DNA of 64,000 nt from Glycomyces fuscus (GCA_002529455.1 NYMS01000013.1:62001-126000); one strand, 5' to 3'. Positions 25,836 through 33,496 are shown, counted from the stretch's first letter. Program-made: numbers and translations. Notes: generated by a model from the sequence alone, not told the origin.

Positions 25836-26201
25836 CTACAGGGACTTCGAGAACCGTGCCCCCGACGCGGCGTAGCCGCGCCGCGTGTAGAAGGCGTGGG
25901 CCTCGGTCCGCCAGGTCGAGGAGTTCAGCATGGCCCGGGCCGCGCCCCGCTCCACGGCCCACGTCTCGAACGCGGCGCACAGTGCCGTGCCCACGCCCCG
26001 CCCCCGTGCGCCCTCGGCGGTGACCAGCGCGATGAGCTGCGCGGCCGGGGCGTCGTCCTCCACCGGGAACAGCAGATGCCCGGCGGCGAAGCCCAGCAGC
26101 TCTCCCGCGTCGGCGGTCCGGACCGTACGGGTGATCGCGTGGGGGGTCGTCCTCCGTACACGGAAAACTCTTTCCGTCGCATGTCGGCGCGGCGCTAGCA
26201 T
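25836..26201 (-). CDS. Short GNAT acetyltransferase, probably N-terminally truncated
   Basis: A 121-residue open frame whose last ~85 residues are a good GNAT C-terminal half: ELLGFAAGHLLFPVEDDAPAAQLIALVT, the acetyl-CoA loop EGARGRGVGTALCAAFETWA, and the TEAHAFYTRRGY substrate-side helix. The first ~35 residues are Arg/Thr-rich and do not resemble the N-terminal strand and helices that GNAT proteins need, so some 50-60 residues seem missing or replaced. It may be a relic, or it may start at an internal codon and be inactive. The 26202-26234 gap to the divergent NlpC/P60-like gene is short. Confidence 0.55.
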   Translation of the reverse strand: MLAPRRHATERVFRVRRTTPHAITRTVRTADAGELLGFAAGHLLFPVEDDAPAAQLIALVTAEGARGRGVGTALCAAFETWAVERGAARAMLNSSTWRTEAHAFYTRRGYAASGARFSKSL

Positions 26202-26234
26202 TCGGAACCGCCTGTTCGCTCAGCCAGGGGAGCC

Positions 26235-26753
26235 ATGGAACACGACTGGCAGGTCTGTGCCGACAACGCCATCACATGGGCACGAGGACATCTCGGGTCG
26301 ACCGCCTACACCTCACGGTGCCTCGCCTTCGTGGAGGACGCCTACGAACGGCCCAACCACGTGGAGGTCTTCGGCGGCGACTTCGCCGGCGAGTCCGCTG
26401 GGATCTACGCGGCCCAGGACAACACCGGAACGCCTCCGACCGGCGCCTTCGCCTTCTACGACAGCACCGGCGAGTTGTTCGGCCGACGACGCGGCTGGGG
26501 CCACGTAGGGCTGTGCGTCGGCGACGGCCAGGTCGTCCACGCCTGGGACCGGGTCAGGATCGACCACTATCTGGAGATACCGAACCTGGTGGCGCCTCCG
26601 GGCTGGGACCCTCCGCGCTGGGTCGGATGGACACCGGTCCAGCGCATCCTCCGGGGATGCCGCCCCAAGGACTGGGAGGAGGTCGGCGACGCGGCCGCAG
26701 CCGCACGGCGCATGCAGGCGACCAGGTTCGGTGACGGACCGGGGCCGACCTGA
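26235..26753 (+). CDS. NlpC/P60- or CHAP-like cysteine hydrolase domain protein, no signal peptide
   Basis: A 172-residue protein. NAITWARGHLGSTAYTSRCLAFVEDAYERP places a Cys at the start of a helix (Cys29), and GWGHVGLCVGDGQVVHAWDRV supplies a His after a G-HVG strand, followed by VRIDHYL; this Cys...His layout matches NlpC/P60-CHAP papain-like hydrolases. Unlike cell-wall hydrolases it has no signal peptide or membrane segment, and the C-terminus is short and charged. It may act in the cytoplasm, or be a toxin-like or exported-by-other-means enzyme. AGGGGAGCC precedes the ATG. Flanked by the short GNAT and a 318-bp gene-free stretch; no immunity-like gene is adjacent. Confidence 0.6.
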   Translation: MEHDWQVCADNAITWARGHLGSTAYTSRCLAFVEDAYERPNHVEVFGGDFAGESAGIYAAQDNTGTPPTGAFAFYDSTGELFGRRRGWGHVGLCVGDGQVVHAWDRVRIDHYLEIPNLVAPPGWDPPRWVGWTPVQRILRGCRPKDWEEVGDAAAAARRMQATRFGDGPGPT

Positions 26754-26919
26754 CACCCGTGTGCGACCCGGACCGAGGGGAACGGCCGCAACGCGAGAGC
26801 GCACGGGCGAACGAGGCCCCGGGCCCGCGGCGCCGCCGGCCCCGGCTCCAAGCACCCCGATCTGGGATTCCTCCCGGTCGGCGCCGGTGAGTGGAGCGCC
26901 TCCACCCTCCTCACGGCCG

Positions 26920-26994
26920 CCCGGGCCTCCGAGGCCCGGGGAACGATCCCGAGCCTTCCCGGTGGCGGGCCGGAACTGCGTCCGGCCCGCCACC
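26920..26994. terminator. Two consecutive GC hairpins in a gene-free 318-bp stretch
   Basis: CCCGGGCCT-CCG-AGGCCCGGG (26920-26940) and GGTGGCGGGCCGGA-ACTGCG-TCCGGCCCGCCACC-type 14-bp stem (26961-26994), both perfect. They lie about 170-240 bp after the 26753 stop and before the promoter of the next rightward gene. The rest of 26754-27071 holds nothing else I recognise. Confidence 0.5.
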
Positions 26995-27071
26995 GCACAC
27001 GCATGCGAAGGGTTGTCCACAGCCCGGAAAAGCTCCTTCCCCCGCCGCCCCAGGCCGCCTAGCCTGAAGGT

Positions 27072-27548
27072 GTGAGCGATACCCCCAGCACCTTCGGGCA
27101 GCACGAGCACCCCTTCGACGTCGACGCCTTCCTCGCCCGGCCCCTGGTGGCCAGAGTGGCCGTCTCCGACTCCTCCGGCGCACCCACGGTGCGTCCGGTG
27201 TGGTTCCTGTGGGAGGAGGGAGCGGTCTGGTGGATCACCGGCGCCTATTCGCGGATGTCACGGTTCCTGGCCAAGGACCCCCGGGTCGCGCTGGTCGTGG
27301 ACACCTGTGACCTGGAGAGACTGGAGTTCCTCCAGGTCATCATGCGGGGCAGGGCCGAGGTCGTGCCCTACGACGAGGAACGCTCCAGACGCAAGCGCCG
27401 CCGCTACCTCGGCGACGACGAGACCACCTGGCCCGCCGACCTGAAGGACTTCGACGACGACGCACGGCTCGTCCGCTTCGTCCCCGAACGGACCATCGTC
27501 CAGGACCTGTCCAAGACCCGCCCCTCAACCGTGGTCGGCAACGCCTGA
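27072..27548 (+). CDS. PPOX-class (pyridoxamine 5'-phosphate oxidase-like) protein
   Basis: A 158-residue split-barrel flavin-binding family protein: DAFLARPLVARVAVSDSSGAPTVRPVWFLWEEGAVWWITGAYSRMSRFLAKDPRVALVVDTCD, in which the V-RPVWFLWE strand, the W-ITG and the SR-SR-LAKDPRVAL phosphate-contact helix are family hallmarks. The C-terminal half is charged with an RFVPERTIVQDLSK end. FMN, F420 or heme binding all occur in the family. The GTG at 27072 has no proper ribosome-binding spacing, but TAGCCT (27060-27065) ends 6 nt upstream, which suggests a leaderless mRNA. Confidence 0.8.
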   Translation: MSDTPSTFGQHEHPFDVDAFLARPLVARVAVSDSSGAPTVRPVWFLWEEGAVWWITGAYSRMSRFLAKDPRVALVVDTCDLERLEFLQVIMRGRAEVVPYDEERSRRKRRRYLGDDETTWPADLKDFDDDARLVRFVPERTIVQDLSKTRPSTVVGNA

Positions 27549-27615
27549 CCAGCCTGCTGACGACGGTTGACACGGCTCCAGAAGGTGGTGCCGGTGCCGG
27601 TGCCGGTGGCGGACT

Positions 27616-27671
27616 AAGGGCTCATCTCCTTTGGCGAGTCTGCGGTAGCACATCAGCGTGCAGCGGAGGGA
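27616..27671 (-). mobile_element. Insertion-sequence relic, left arm (inverted copy)
   Basis: The minus strand encodes CTLMCYRRLAKGDEP. A 26-bp block (27637-27662) is the perfect reverse complement of 28858-28883, with weaker similarity continuing to the GATGAG motif. CYRRLAK resembles the end of transposases. A (GGTGCC)n run lies just to its left (27587-27607). The rest of 27549-27809 holds no gene. Confidence 0.5.
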
Positions 27672-27809
27672 TCCCGCGTACCAGGGCTTGACCTGGTCAG
27701 AGGCCAGTGTCGTGCGCGAGGCCGCCGGGTGGCGGGACGTGGCCAGGCGTGTCATCGCACGCGGTAAACCCGGCGACGTCGGCGATCATCCCCGGGATAC
27801 TGGTCGCCC

Positions 27810-28556
27810 ATGGACGAGATCGAAGTCGTCGTCGCCCATTCCGAGCGCGCGACCCTGCGCGCTGGCGACGTGTTCTTGAAGGTGGACGCCGATCAGGCGC
27901 GCATCGACGTCGAGGTCGAGGCGATGTCCCTCGCGCCGGTCCCGACTCCAAGGGTCCTGTGGCGCAAACCGCCCGTGCTCGCGATCGCCGCCGTCCCGGG
28001 GACGGTGCTCGGCCGTCTCGGTGAGCCCTCGACCGCGTCGTCGGCGGCGTGGGCCGCGGCGGGTGCCCTCATCCGGCGGTTGCACGAGACGCCCTTGCCG
28101 CCCTGGCCCGGCCGACGCCGCCGGGGTCCCGACGAGTTGGCGGCGGAACTCGACGGCGAGTGCGCGTTGCTCGTGGCGAACGGCGTCCTGCCCGCTGACC
28201 TGGTCACCCGCAACCGCCGGGTCGCCGAGGCCGCGCTCGGGCCGTGGACTCCGGTGTTCACGCACGGCGACCTGCAGGTCGAGCACGTCTTCGTCGACGG
28301 CGACGAGGTCACCGGCATCATCGACTGGTCTGAGGCGGGCCGGGGTAATGCCCTGTTCGACCTCGCCACCTTGACGCTCGGACACGAGGAGCACCTCGAC
28401 GACGTCATCGCCGGTTACGGCACCGACGTCGACCTCGACGTGATCCGCGCGTGGTGGTCGTTGCGAAGCCTGCTGGGGGTGCGCTGGCTGGTCGAGCACG
28501 GCTTCGACCCCTTCGCGCCGGGCTGTGAGGTCGACGTGCTCAGATCCCGACTGTGA
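27810..28556 (+). CDS. Aminoglycoside phosphotransferase (APH)-family protein
   Basis: A 248-residue kinase-like protein. The catalytic loop FTHGDLQVEHVFVDGDEV is intact (HGD near residue 152 and the VEHVFVD variant of the H-D-x4-N loop, where the usual Asn is His), and TGIIDWSEAGRGNALFDLATL carries the metal-binding Asp. The N-terminal lobe (VFLKVDADQARIDVEVEAMSL) retains the ATP-contact Lys and Glu. Substrate may be an antibiotic, sugar or amine. GATACT ends 8 nt before the ATG and no ribosome-binding site is present. The gene is bracketed by inverted insertion-sequence relics at 27616-27671 and 28855-28902, so it may be acquired. Confidence 0.78.
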   Translation: MDEIEVVVAHSERATLRAGDVFLKVDADQARIDVEVEAMSLAPVPTPRVLWRKPPVLAIAAVPGTVLGRLGEPSTASSAAWAAAGALIRRLHETPLPPWPGRRRRGPDELAAELDGECALLVANGVLPADLVTRNRRVAEAALGPWTPVFTHGDLQVEHVFVDGDEVTGIIDWSEAGRGNALFDLATLTLGHEEHLDDVIAGYGTDVDLDVIRAWWSLRSLLGVRWLVEHGFDPFAPGCEVDVLRSRL

Positions 28557-28642
28557 GGCCGCGCGGGCCCGACTGCTGTGCGTGCGTTCTGACGCACCGA
28601 GCAGGCCATCCCCTGGGTCGCATCGCCTGCCCTCACCCCCGA

Positions 28643-28795
28643 CAAAGCGCGGTGCGCAGTCCTCGCCAGCAGATGACGGCGCACCCGAGGGTGACGACGC
28701 GTGGCGGATGTCGTCGCGGATCTCCCAGCGGATGCGCGGGCGGCGGAACCAGTACAGCAGCGCGACCGCTCCAGCGCGCCATGGCCTGGTCGGTC
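28643..28795 (-). pseudogene. IS5-family transposase C-terminus relic, frameshifted
   Basis: On the minus strand one frame reads LLYWFRRPRIRWEIRDDIRH and, after a shift near 28695, the next continues VVTLGCAVICWRGLRTAL. Together they match the ending common to actinobacterial IS5-type transposases (FRRLRIRWEIRDDIHEA... CAIICWRRL). Only the last ~45 codons remain. No inverted repeat ends could be assigned. It lies between the phosphotransferase gene and the FAD monooxygenase gene. Confidence 0.55.
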
Positions 28796-28854
28796 GGATG
28801 CCACCGCCTCCACCGCCGCTACCGGCCGACCACTTCCCGGCCTTCGCCGGTATC

Positions 28855-28902
28855 TCCTGCACGCTGATGTGCTACCGCAGACTGGCCGAATGGGATGAGC
28901 TC
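28855..28902 (+). mobile_element. Insertion-sequence relic, right arm
   Basis: The plus strand encodes CTLMCYRRLAEWDE, the mirror of the relic at 27616-27671; 28858-28883 is the 26-bp perfect inverted match. It overlaps the last codons of the leftward FAD monooxygenase gene, whose stop codon (28872-28874) lies inside the relic. Confidence 0.5.
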
Positions 28903-30104
28903 CAAGGACGGGCCGGAGCCGGCGGGGGCGTCCAGCCCGCCACTGAGGCGCCCGCCCGCACGAGGGCTCCGCCGGGAACCAGGCGCAGCGCGGAGTTGCG
29001 CACCGCCTGACGCCATCCGCCGCCCAGGTCCGCCCCGAGCCGCGCCATGAGGACGGCCTGCGCGGCGATCGCCCGGCACCGCGGGCGCCGGACCGCGTCG
29101 AACTCCGCCAGGGCCCGCCCCAGGCCGTGGCCGTGGGCCTCCCTGCCGCCGGCCAGGCGCCCGAGGCTGACGCCGTCCTCCAGGGCGGTGGCCGCGCCCT
29201 GCCCCATCGTGGGCAGCGCGGCGTGCGCGGCGTCTCCGACCATCGCGACCCGCCCGCGGACGTAGCTCGGCAGCCCGCCCGGCAGATGGTAGACGTCGTG
29301 GCGCATGAGCCGGTCGGGGGCGGTGTCGGCGATGAGCTCGCCGATCTCGGGCGCCCAGTCGGAGAACCGGGCGCGCGCCACCGCGTGCTCGTCGCCGACG
29401 ACCGCCCCCTGCGGGGCGCGGACGTAGCCGTACCAGTACAGCTCCGACGCGCTGACCCGCAACGACCCGAACTCCCCCTCCGGCCCCCAGTACTCGGCGA
29501 GGCGCCCGTCGCGGGCGGTGTCGGGCACGACGGCGCGCCAGCTCGTGCTTCCGCTGTAGCGGGGACGCACCCCGGGGAAGAGCGCGGCGCGTACCGCGCT
29601 CCACATCCCGTCGGCGCCGACCACGAGGTCGGCCTCCGAGAGGTGGGCGGTGCCCCCGCTGCGCCACTCCACCTCCGCGCGCGCCCCGCCGGGCGTCCCG
29701 GGGCGCACACCGGTGACATGCGCCCCCGCGGCCACGGCCACCCCGGCCTCCCGCGCCACCTGGAGGAGGGCGGCGTGCAGCCGCTGCCGGTGCAGGCCCA
29801 GCAGCGTGACCACCGGGCGCACGTCGGCGCGGTCGTCGGGGATGAGCAGGATGCGGCGGCCCCGGTTGTCCCGGAAACCGGTCGCGGTGGTCGTGTACCC
29901 GATCCGCGCGACGCGCCCGCCGTCGAACCCGAGCGCGTGCAGTGCGGCGACGCCGTTGCCGGGCACCGCGACCCCGGCGCCGACCTCGACCGCGTCGGAC
30001 CGGCGCTCCAGCACGGTGGTCCGCCAGCCCTCCCGGGCCAGCGCCACCGCCGACGCGAGCCCCGCGATACCGCCGCCCACCACCGTCGCCACGGGTTCCC
30101 CCAT
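28872..30104 (-). CDS. FAD-dependent monooxygenase (PHBH-type)
   Basis: A 410-residue group A flavoprotein monooxygenase. The N-terminal ATVVGGGIAGLASAVALAREGW (GxGxxG at about residues 10-15), VVGADGMWSAVRAAL (the DG motif near 165) and VAMVGDAAHAALPTMGQGAATALEDG (the GD FAD-ribityl motif plus P-x6-G) are all complete. These enzymes use NAD(P)H and O2 to hydroxylate aromatic or polyketide substrates. The last ~10 residues (PWSSSHSASLR) are encoded by the insertion-sequence relic, so the native C-terminus may have been replaced; catalytic motifs are unaffected. Divergent from the TetR gene at 30201, the likely repressor. GGGGG before the ATG gives the start. Confidence 0.87.
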   Translation of the reverse strand: MGEPVATVVGGGIAGLASAVALAREGWRTTVLERRSDAVEVGAGVAVPGNGVAALHALGFDGGRVARIGYTTTATGFRDNRGRRILLIPDDRADVRPVVTLLGLHRQRLHAALLQVAREAGVAVAAGAHVTGVRPGTPGGARAEVEWRSGGTAHLSEADLVVGADGMWSAVRAALFPGVRPRYSGSTSWRAVVPDTARDGRLAEYWGPEGEFGSLRVSASELYWYGYVRAPQGAVVGDEHAVARARFSDWAPEIGELIADTAPDRLMRHDVYHLPGGLPSYVRGRVAMVGDAAHAALPTMGQGAATALEDGVSLGRLAGGREAHGHGLGRALAEFDAVRRPRCRAIAAQAVLMARLGADLGGGWRQAVRNSALRLVPGGALVRAGASVAGWTPPPAPARPWSSSHSASLR

Positions 30105-30200
30105 GACCGACCACCCCCTCGCCGTCGGGCGTTCGGCATGGGGCCGACCGCCATTCAATACGATGGTAGTGGTAAGCGTGGCCGACCTATACTGGCCCCC

Positions 30201-30818
30201 ATGCCTCCCGCCAACCTGCGCCGACGCCGTGCTCTGGCGGACGCGGCCATCGCGCTCCTGGCCGAGGAGGGGGCGCACGGTCTGACCCACCGCGCCGTCG
30301 AGGCCCGCGCCGGGGTCCCGGCCGGGACCGCCACGAACTACGTCCGCAACCGCGAGGCCCTGCTCATCGCCGCCGCCGAACGCGTCATCGAACTCCACCT
30401 CGCGGACATGGCGGCCGCCACCGCAGGCGACCCGGCGGACGGGACGGGCCCGGCGCCCCGCAGGAGTACCAGCGCGCACGACCTGGCCGAGATCCTCGCC
30501 GCCTCACTGTGGACCGCGGCGACCGACCTGCGCGACCGCTACCTGGCCATCTTCGAGCTGCAGCTGGAGGCCCGGCGCCGTCCCGCCCTGGCCGCCGTCC
30601 TGGCCCGGCTGAGCGCCACCGCGCTCGCCGACACCACCGGGCTGCACGACGAGATGGGCACGCCCGTGCCCGAGACGGCGATCCCCCTCCTCATCACCCT
30701 CTACACCGGCACGCTGTTCAACCTGGTCGTCCTGCCCGCCGAACTGCTCGACCGGGAGCGGGTCCGCGCCCTCGCGGAGGCGATGGTGCGCGGGGTGCTC
30801 GCCGGCGGCGGGGTGTAG
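30201..30818 (+). CDS. TetR family transcriptional regulator
   Basis: A 205-residue TetR protein. The HTH is at residues about 24-48 (HGLTHRAVEARAGVPAGTATNYV) and is followed by RNREALLIAAAERV; the C-terminal half is helical with a proline-rich central turn. It is divergent from the FAD monooxygenase gene, with 96 bp between, and probably represses it. TATACT (30188-30193) ends 7 nt before the ATG and no ribosome-binding site exists, which is one of the clearest leaderless promoters of the window. Confidence 0.87.
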   Translation: MPPANLRRRRALADAAIALLAEEGAHGLTHRAVEARAGVPAGTATNYVRNREALLIAAAERVIELHLADMAAATAGDPADGTGPAPRRSTSAHDLAEILAASLWTAATDLRDRYLAIFELQLEARRRPALAAVLARLSATALADTTGLHDEMGTPVPETAIPLLITLYTGTLFNLVVLPAELLDRERVRALAEAMVRGVLAGGGV

Positions 30819-31263
30819 GCGCCGCTCCCCCCGAGCCCCGGTCGGCTCCACCGGTCAACGGAAAAGGCCGACCGGACGCCGACACCGCGCCGGGCGGACG
30901 TGCGCGAGCGCGGTGCGTCTGAGCGCCGGTGAGGGCCGTGCGGCGCGGTCTCCCGCCGTACGAGGCGCCGACCACCGTGCCCCCCGCCAGTCCGCACGGC
31001 TCCCCCTGTCCGCGGCAGGTCCAGCACTCGCTGGCTGTGGCTGCGTCCTGTCCGCTCACCGGACCGCGAGTGCGTCGTCGGCGTGTCGGCTGGGACGTCC
31101 GCGCCGCCGACCGCCACGGAGGCGCGGCGAACCGCGGGCAGCGGGAGCCGACGACCCCGCATCAAAGCCAATCTAAGAAAAATCAAGCTTCTAGTGTTGA
31201 GTACTTAAGAAAATCAAGATACAAATGAACTTGAGTACGCAGCCGAGAGGGAGGGGCCCGAGG
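30819..31263. other. Gene-free stretch before the DUF2089 operon
   Basis: Frames here on both strands look like GC-codon noise, with no recognised motif. The last ~70 bp (31155-31224) turn sharply A/T-rich for this genome, with AATCAAG at 31178 and AAATCAAG at 31210, which marks the promoter and probable operator region of the downstream operon. Confidence 0.5.
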
Positions 31264-31626
31264 GTGGACTGGCAGGAACTGACGGACCTGACGCACGGAC
31301 AGCCGTTCGTGGTCGAGCGGGTCCGGCTCACCGGCAGCGGCGTCGCGGTCGAGGGCCGGTTCGAACCGCCGCAGCTGGCTCAGCTCAGCGCCGAGGACCA
31401 GGTGTTCGTCGCCGCGTTCGTACGGTCGCACGGTTCGATCAAGGAGATGGAGCGGATCTTCGGGGTGAGCTACCCGACGATCAAGTCCAGGCTGAACCGG
31501 CTCGCCGAGCGCCTCGACTTCGTCGACACCGATCCGGCACCCACCGGCGCCGACGTCATCGACCGCCTGCGGCGGGGGGAGATCAGCGCCCAGGAGGCGC
31601 TGGCCGAGCTGGAGAGGCCCCGGTGA
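31264..31626 (+). CDS. DUF2089-like HTH protein
   Basis: About 120 residues. VEGRFEPPQLAQLSAEDQVFVAAFVRSHGSIKEMERIFGVSYPTIKSRLNRL is the DUF2089 core, in which the GSIKEMERIFGVSYPTIKSRL helix-turn-helix is nearly canonical. The zinc-binding Cys pair that normally opens the family is absent. The rest ends in a small helical hairpin (ADVIDRLRRGEISAQEALAEL, a SHOCT-like motif). The GTG at 31264 has GAGGGAGGGG upstream and is preferred to the ATG at 31225, whose upstream AT-rich sequence has no ribosome-binding site. First gene of a three-gene operon: its stop overlaps the next start (GTGA, 31623-31626). Probably a regulator of the operon. Confidence 0.78.
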   Translation: MDWQELTDLTHGQPFVVERVRLTGSGVAVEGRFEPPQLAQLSAEDQVFVAAFVRSHGSIKEMERIFGVSYPTIKSRLNRLAERLDFVDTDPAPTGADVIDRLRRGEISAQEALAELERPR

Positions 31627-31883
31627 TCCCGCACCTGGTGACGGTGCGCCACCGCCGTCCCGACGGCCGCCAGCGGCGGCTGTACCTCCCCGTCCTGCCG
31701 GTGCTGTTGGTGCTGTCACCGCTGCTGCTGCTCGCCGTGCCGGCCGGACTGGCCGCATGCCTGGTCACCCGGGTCGACCCGGTGGGCGCGCTGCACGGCG
31801 TCGGGCAACTGCTGCGGGCACTGCCCGGCACCCGGATCGAGATCGAGCAGGGCCGGACGGCCGTGCTGGTCAGCGTCAGATGA
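31623..31883 (+). CDS. Small single-pass membrane protein of the DUF2089 operon
   Basis: An 86-residue protein: a basic N-terminus (VRHRRPDGRQRRLYL), one or two tightly packed hydrophobic segments (PVLPVLLVLSPLLLLAVPAGLAACLV) and a short polar tail with a RIEIEQG strand. The translational overlap with the DUF2089 gene and 20 bp to the next gene make co-expression near certain. Comparable tiny membrane proteins sit between DUF2089 and DUF4097/SHOCT-type proteins in other Gram-positive operons, where they are thought to take part in envelope-stress or membrane regulation. No specific role is visible. Confidence 0.7.
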   Translation: MIPHLVTVRHRRPDGRQRRLYLPVLPVLLVLSPLLLLAVPAGLAACLVTRVDPVGALHGVGQLLRALPGTRIEIEQGRTAVLVSVR

Positions 31884-31903
31884 GACACGCAAGAGGAGAG
31901 ACA

Positions 31904-32335
31904 GTGAACGAGCAGCGCCGCCAGGTCCTACAGATGCTGGCCGAGGGCAAGGTCACCGCTGACGAGGCCGAGCGACTGATCGACGCCCTCGAACGGCAAC
32001 AGCCCGAGCCGCCGCAGGGGGCCGCGCCCGACCCCCAGGCCCGGCCCAAGTACCTGCGCGTGGTGGTGAACTCGGTCGAGACCCCCGACGGTGACGGGCC
32101 CAGCCGCGTCAACGTCCGGATCCCGCTCCAGCTACTGCGGGCCGGGGTCCGGCTCACGAGCCTCGTCCCTCCGCAGGCGCTCACCAAGGTCAACGCCCAG
32201 CTGGGCAGGGCGGGGGTACCGATCGACCTCACCGAGCTCAAGCCGCAGCACGTCGAGGACCTCGTCGAGCACCTCGGCGAACTCACCGTCGACGTCGACG
32301 ACCCCAGCGCCCAGGTGCAGGTGTTCTGCGAGTGA
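31904..32335 (+). CDS. SHOCT-like/YvlB-type N-terminal domain protein
   Basis: A 143-residue protein. NEQRRQVLQMLAEGKVTADEAERLIDALE is the SHOCT-like hairpin that opens YvlB/DUF4097-type proteins. The remainder, YLRVVVNSVETPDG, then SRVNVRIPLQLLRAGVRLTSLVP and ELTVDVDDPSAQVQVFCE, gives beta strands like the first repeat of that family but stops early. The GTG start has AAGAGGAGAG 3-4 nt upstream. Last gene of the operon, closed by a hairpin 16 bp after the stop. Short relatives of this kind are often annotated hypothetical; a structural or adaptor role at the membrane is inferred from context. Confidence 0.72.
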   Translation: MNEQRRQVLQMLAEGKVTADEAERLIDALERQQPEPPQGAAPDPQARPKYLRVVVNSVETPDGDGPSRVNVRIPLQLLRAGVRLTSLVPPQALTKVNAQLGRAGVPIDLTELKPQHVEDLVEHLGELTVDVDDPSAQVQVFCE

Positions 32336-32350
32336 CAGCGCCCCGGCAGC

Positions 32351-32378
32351 GTCCGTCCGGCCCCGGGGCCGGACGGAC
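32351..32378. terminator. Perfect palindromic hairpin after the DUF2089 operon
   Basis: GTCCGTCCGGCCCC (32351-32364) is followed directly by its exact complement GGGGCCGGACGGAC (32365-32378). It starts 16 bp past the stop of the third operon gene. Confidence 0.6.
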
Positions 32379-32451
32379 GGCGGCCCCGGACGACCCCCGA
32401 GCGGAACCTGGACACGCCGCACGGGAGACCTGACACCGCCAGGAGGAAAGC

Positions 32452-33270
32452 ATGGCGAAGAACGGCACTTCCCCGATCAGCGCGAGGTGGACCGGCATGG
32501 TGCCGGTGGACGACACGGCCCTGGCCGTCACCGACACCGGCGGCCCCGGTGTCCCCGTGATCTACCTCAACGGCCAGTTCGCCACCCAGGGGTACTGGCG
32601 GCGGGTCATCGCCGACCTGGGGACGGGGTGGCGGCACATCACCTACGACGAGCGGGCCCGCGGCAGGAGGTCGAGGAGGTCGGCGGACTACTCCTTCGAG
32701 GCCGCCGTCCGGGACGTCGACGACGTCCTCGCGGCCAGGGGCGTGGACCGGGCGCTGGTGGTGGGCTGGTCCTACGGCGCGTTCGTCGGGGCGCACTGGG
32801 CCAACCGCAACCCGGAGCGTGCCGTGGGCGCGGTCCTGGTCGACGGCGCGCAACCGTACGACTGGATCGACGAGGCCCTGGAGCAGCGGATCCGGAAGCT
32901 GTTCCGGCGGATGAGCTGGTTCATGCCGCTGCTGCGTCCGACGGGCGTGACCCCGCGGATGAGCGCCGAGCAGATGGCCGACAGCAACATCGAGCTCGGC
33001 TGGCTCGCCCGCGAACGCGAGCTGGGACCCGTGCTGGACGGCATCACCGTCCCGGTGAGGTACGTGCTCGCTTCGGGGGCGTCCTTCGGAAGCAAGGGTG
33101 ACCAGCAGGAGATCATTCGCGCGGGCCTCGACCCCGTGTTCGAGCGCAAACCCAACATCGCGCTCAGCGCGAAGGTCGCCAGCAACCACGGTGCGATCCT
33201 GCGCAAGGACTTCCGCGCCGTCGCCGAGGCCGTGCGCGAGGTCGCCGCCCTCGACCGCGGAGAGCGCTGA
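32452..33270 (+). CDS. Alpha/beta hydrolase
   Basis: A 272-residue alpha/beta-hydrolase. VIYLNGQFATQGYW forms the oxyanion region, HITYDERARGRRS the strand-4 loop, ALVVGWSYGAFVGAHWA the nucleophile elbow (G-x-S-x-G with Ser about 104), and KVASNHGAILRKDF carries the catalytic His. It has a short lid of ~60 residues (RIRKLFRRMSWFMPLL). The closest well-known relatives are lactonases, esterases and haloperoxidase-like enzymes. AGGAGGAAAGC gives a strong ribosome-binding site 5 nt before the ATG. It stands alone between the DUF2089 operon terminator and the DUF1349 gene. Confidence 0.87.
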   Translation: MAKNGTSPISARWTGMVPVDDTALAVTDTGGPGVPVIYLNGQFATQGYWRRVIADLGTGWRHITYDERARGRRSRRSADYSFEAAVRDVDDVLAARGVDRALVVGWSYGAFVGAHWANRNPERAVGAVLVDGAQPYDWIDEALEQRIRKLFRRMSWFMPLLRPTGVTPRMSAEQMADSNIELGWLARERELGPVLDGITVPVRYVLASGASFGSKGDQQEIIRAGLDPVFERKPNIALSAKVASNHGAILRKDFRAVAEAVREVAALDRGER

Positions 33271-33496
33271 GGAAGGCCCGTCGGGCGGTGCACGGGTGGA
33301 GCGGCCCCGCGGGCCCGGGCCCCCTCCTGACGGACCGCCGGTGGTCTCGCGCGCGCCCTCGCGTCCGGCCCCTCCTAGGCTGACGTGGTCCGCTCCCCCA
33401 CGACCGCTGCCGGAAGACACCCGGCCCGCCCCGCCCCGCCGCCCGGCGGCGGCTGCGGTCGGCCACCCCTGACACCACGACATCGGAGGAAGCAGC

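Noticed and set aside
27587..27607. (GGTGCC)n run, considered as a microsatellite or coding repeat
   Set aside because: Only about three and a half units and part of a decayed insertion-sequence area; no sign of function.
31225..31263. ATG at 31225 as the start of the DUF2089-like gene
   Set aside because: No ribosome-binding site or properly placed -10, and the extra 13 residues are not conserved-looking; GTG 31264 has a purine-rich site.
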